A DNA stretch of 14,421 nucleotides. It comes from Desulfocurvus sp. Lineage in GTDB: Bacteria > Desulfobacterota > Desulfovibrionia > Desulfovibrionales > Desulfovibrionaceae. The DNA is taken from assembly GCF_023230885.1 (NCBI RefSeq), contig NZ_JALNWM010000070.1, forward strand, positions 1-14,421, given 5' to 3'. Position 1 is the first letter of the stretch. Every line of letters begins with the position of its first letter. Of the stretch, positions 13,975 through 14,421 are shown piece by piece. The position numbers and the translations under genes are program-made. A model generated the notes under the pieces. The model was given only the letters and a program-made list of their open reading frames with translations. It did no database searches and was not told the DNA's origin.

Positions 13975-14421
13975 ATGGACCAGCACGGACCCGCGTCCGA
14001 ACAGGATTTCCTCGCCCTTGTCGACCGCCACTTCCCCGAAGCCCACGCCCACGTCCTCCTGCCGCGCGGCGACGACTGCGCCGTGCTCGCCTGCCCGCCG
14101 ACCCTGGCCCTGTCCACCGACCTGTTCCTGGAGGACATACACTTCCGCCGCTCCTACTTCGGCCCCGCCGACATCGGCTGGAAGGCACTGGCCGTCAACA
14201 TCAGCGATATCGCAGGCATGGGCGCGCAGCCCCTGGGCTTCAGCCTGGGGCTGATGATCCCTCCCGGGCCGCAGCCCGCCCCCGGATTCTGGGACGAGCT
14301 CCTCGGCGGCATGGCCGCCCTGGCCCGCGAGCACGGCCTCGCCCTCACCGGCGGCGACCTCTCCCGCGCGCCCATCCTCGGCCTGTGCATCACCATCTGG
14401 GGCCGCCCCGGGCCCTCGGGC
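13975..14421 (+). CDS. thiL: Thiamine-monophosphate kinase ThiL (3' end cut by window)
   Basis: ThiL phosphorylates thiamine monophosphate to thiamine diphosphate with ATP, the last step in making the active cofactor. The first 149 residues are present, of about 320 usual. Family motifs are LPRGDDCAVL (29-38), LSTDLFLEDIHFRRSYF (46-62), ADIGWKALAVNISDIAGMGAQP (65-86) with the metal-binding Asp78 region, and LTGGDLSRAP (124-133), all in the ATP-binding N-terminal half of the AIR-synthase-like fold. The ATG at 13975 was chosen because family similarity (SEQDFLALV) starts a few residues in; the ribosome site is poor (GGGG, 4-5 bases upstream). It reads away from the receiver-TPR gene. I could not identify a firm promoter: TAGGCT near 13922 is a possible -10 without a good -35. 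Hydrogenase maturation protein HypE and SelD share the fold, but the STD...EDIHF and ADIGWKALAVN motifs favour ThiL. Confidence 0.93.
   Translation, partial: MDQHGPASEQDFLALVDRHFPEAHAHVLLPRGDDCAVLACPPTLALSTDLFLEDIHFRRSYFGPADIGWKALAVNISDIAGMGAQPLGFSLGLMIPPGPQPAPGFWDELLGGMAALAREHGLALTGGDLSRAPILGLCITIWGRPGPSG

Noticed and set aside
1..14421. CRISPR arrays, tRNA genes, insertion sequences, toxin-antitoxin or defence genes
   Set aside because: I looked for regularly spaced repeats, tRNA-like cloverleaf ends, transposase motifs and small paired genes and saw none. Frequent words such as CCAGGGCC come from Ala-Leu codon use.

Overview
The window is GC-rich chromosomal DNA (about 70% G+C by eye, with strong G/C preference at third codon positions). 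It reads as an ordinary, gene-dense bacterial core region. The gene set (RecN, PhoB/PhoR/PstB, HtpG, a TolC-type porin, GlgB/MalQ, a receiver-TPR protein, ThiL) and the protein style suggest a Gram-negative proteobacterium. A Desulfovibrio-type deltaproteobacterium (Desulfobacterota) is my best guess, but this is inference and no taxonomic marker is present. I see no rRNA, tRNA, CRISPR array, insertion sequence, integrase or phage gene.

Left block, minus strand (5117 down to 1): recN is followed by a hairpin and a strong intrinsic terminator. Next comes a 175-bp promoter region with a clear Pho box, then phoB, phoR and the start of pstB (cut by the window edge). PhoR phosphorylates PhoB when phosphate is low. 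PhoB should bind the Pho box and raise its own operon, including the ATPase of the phosphate transporter. pstS, pstC and pstA are not between phoR and pstB.

Middle: htpG (Hsp90 chaperone) lies alone on the plus strand, divergent from recN across a 140-bp promoter region. It converges with the TolC-family gene across 200 bp that hold four perfect GC-rich hairpins and no gene.

Right block, minus strand (13722 down to 7360): a protein with a degenerate receiver domain and TPRs, then glgB and malQ separated by 3 bases, then a TolC-type outer-membrane efflux protein with its own probable promoter. GlgB and MalQ remodel alpha-glucan (glycogen) chains. The receiver-TPR protein has Glu at the phosphorylation position and is the least understood gene here. 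At the right edge thiL begins on the plus strand, divergent from the receiver-TPR gene, and is cut by the window end.

I found no previously undescribed multi-gene system. The points most worth a second look are the Pho box that predicts PhoB autoregulation, the pseudo-receiver-TPR protein upstream of the glycogen genes, and the stacked hairpins between htpG and the TolC gene.
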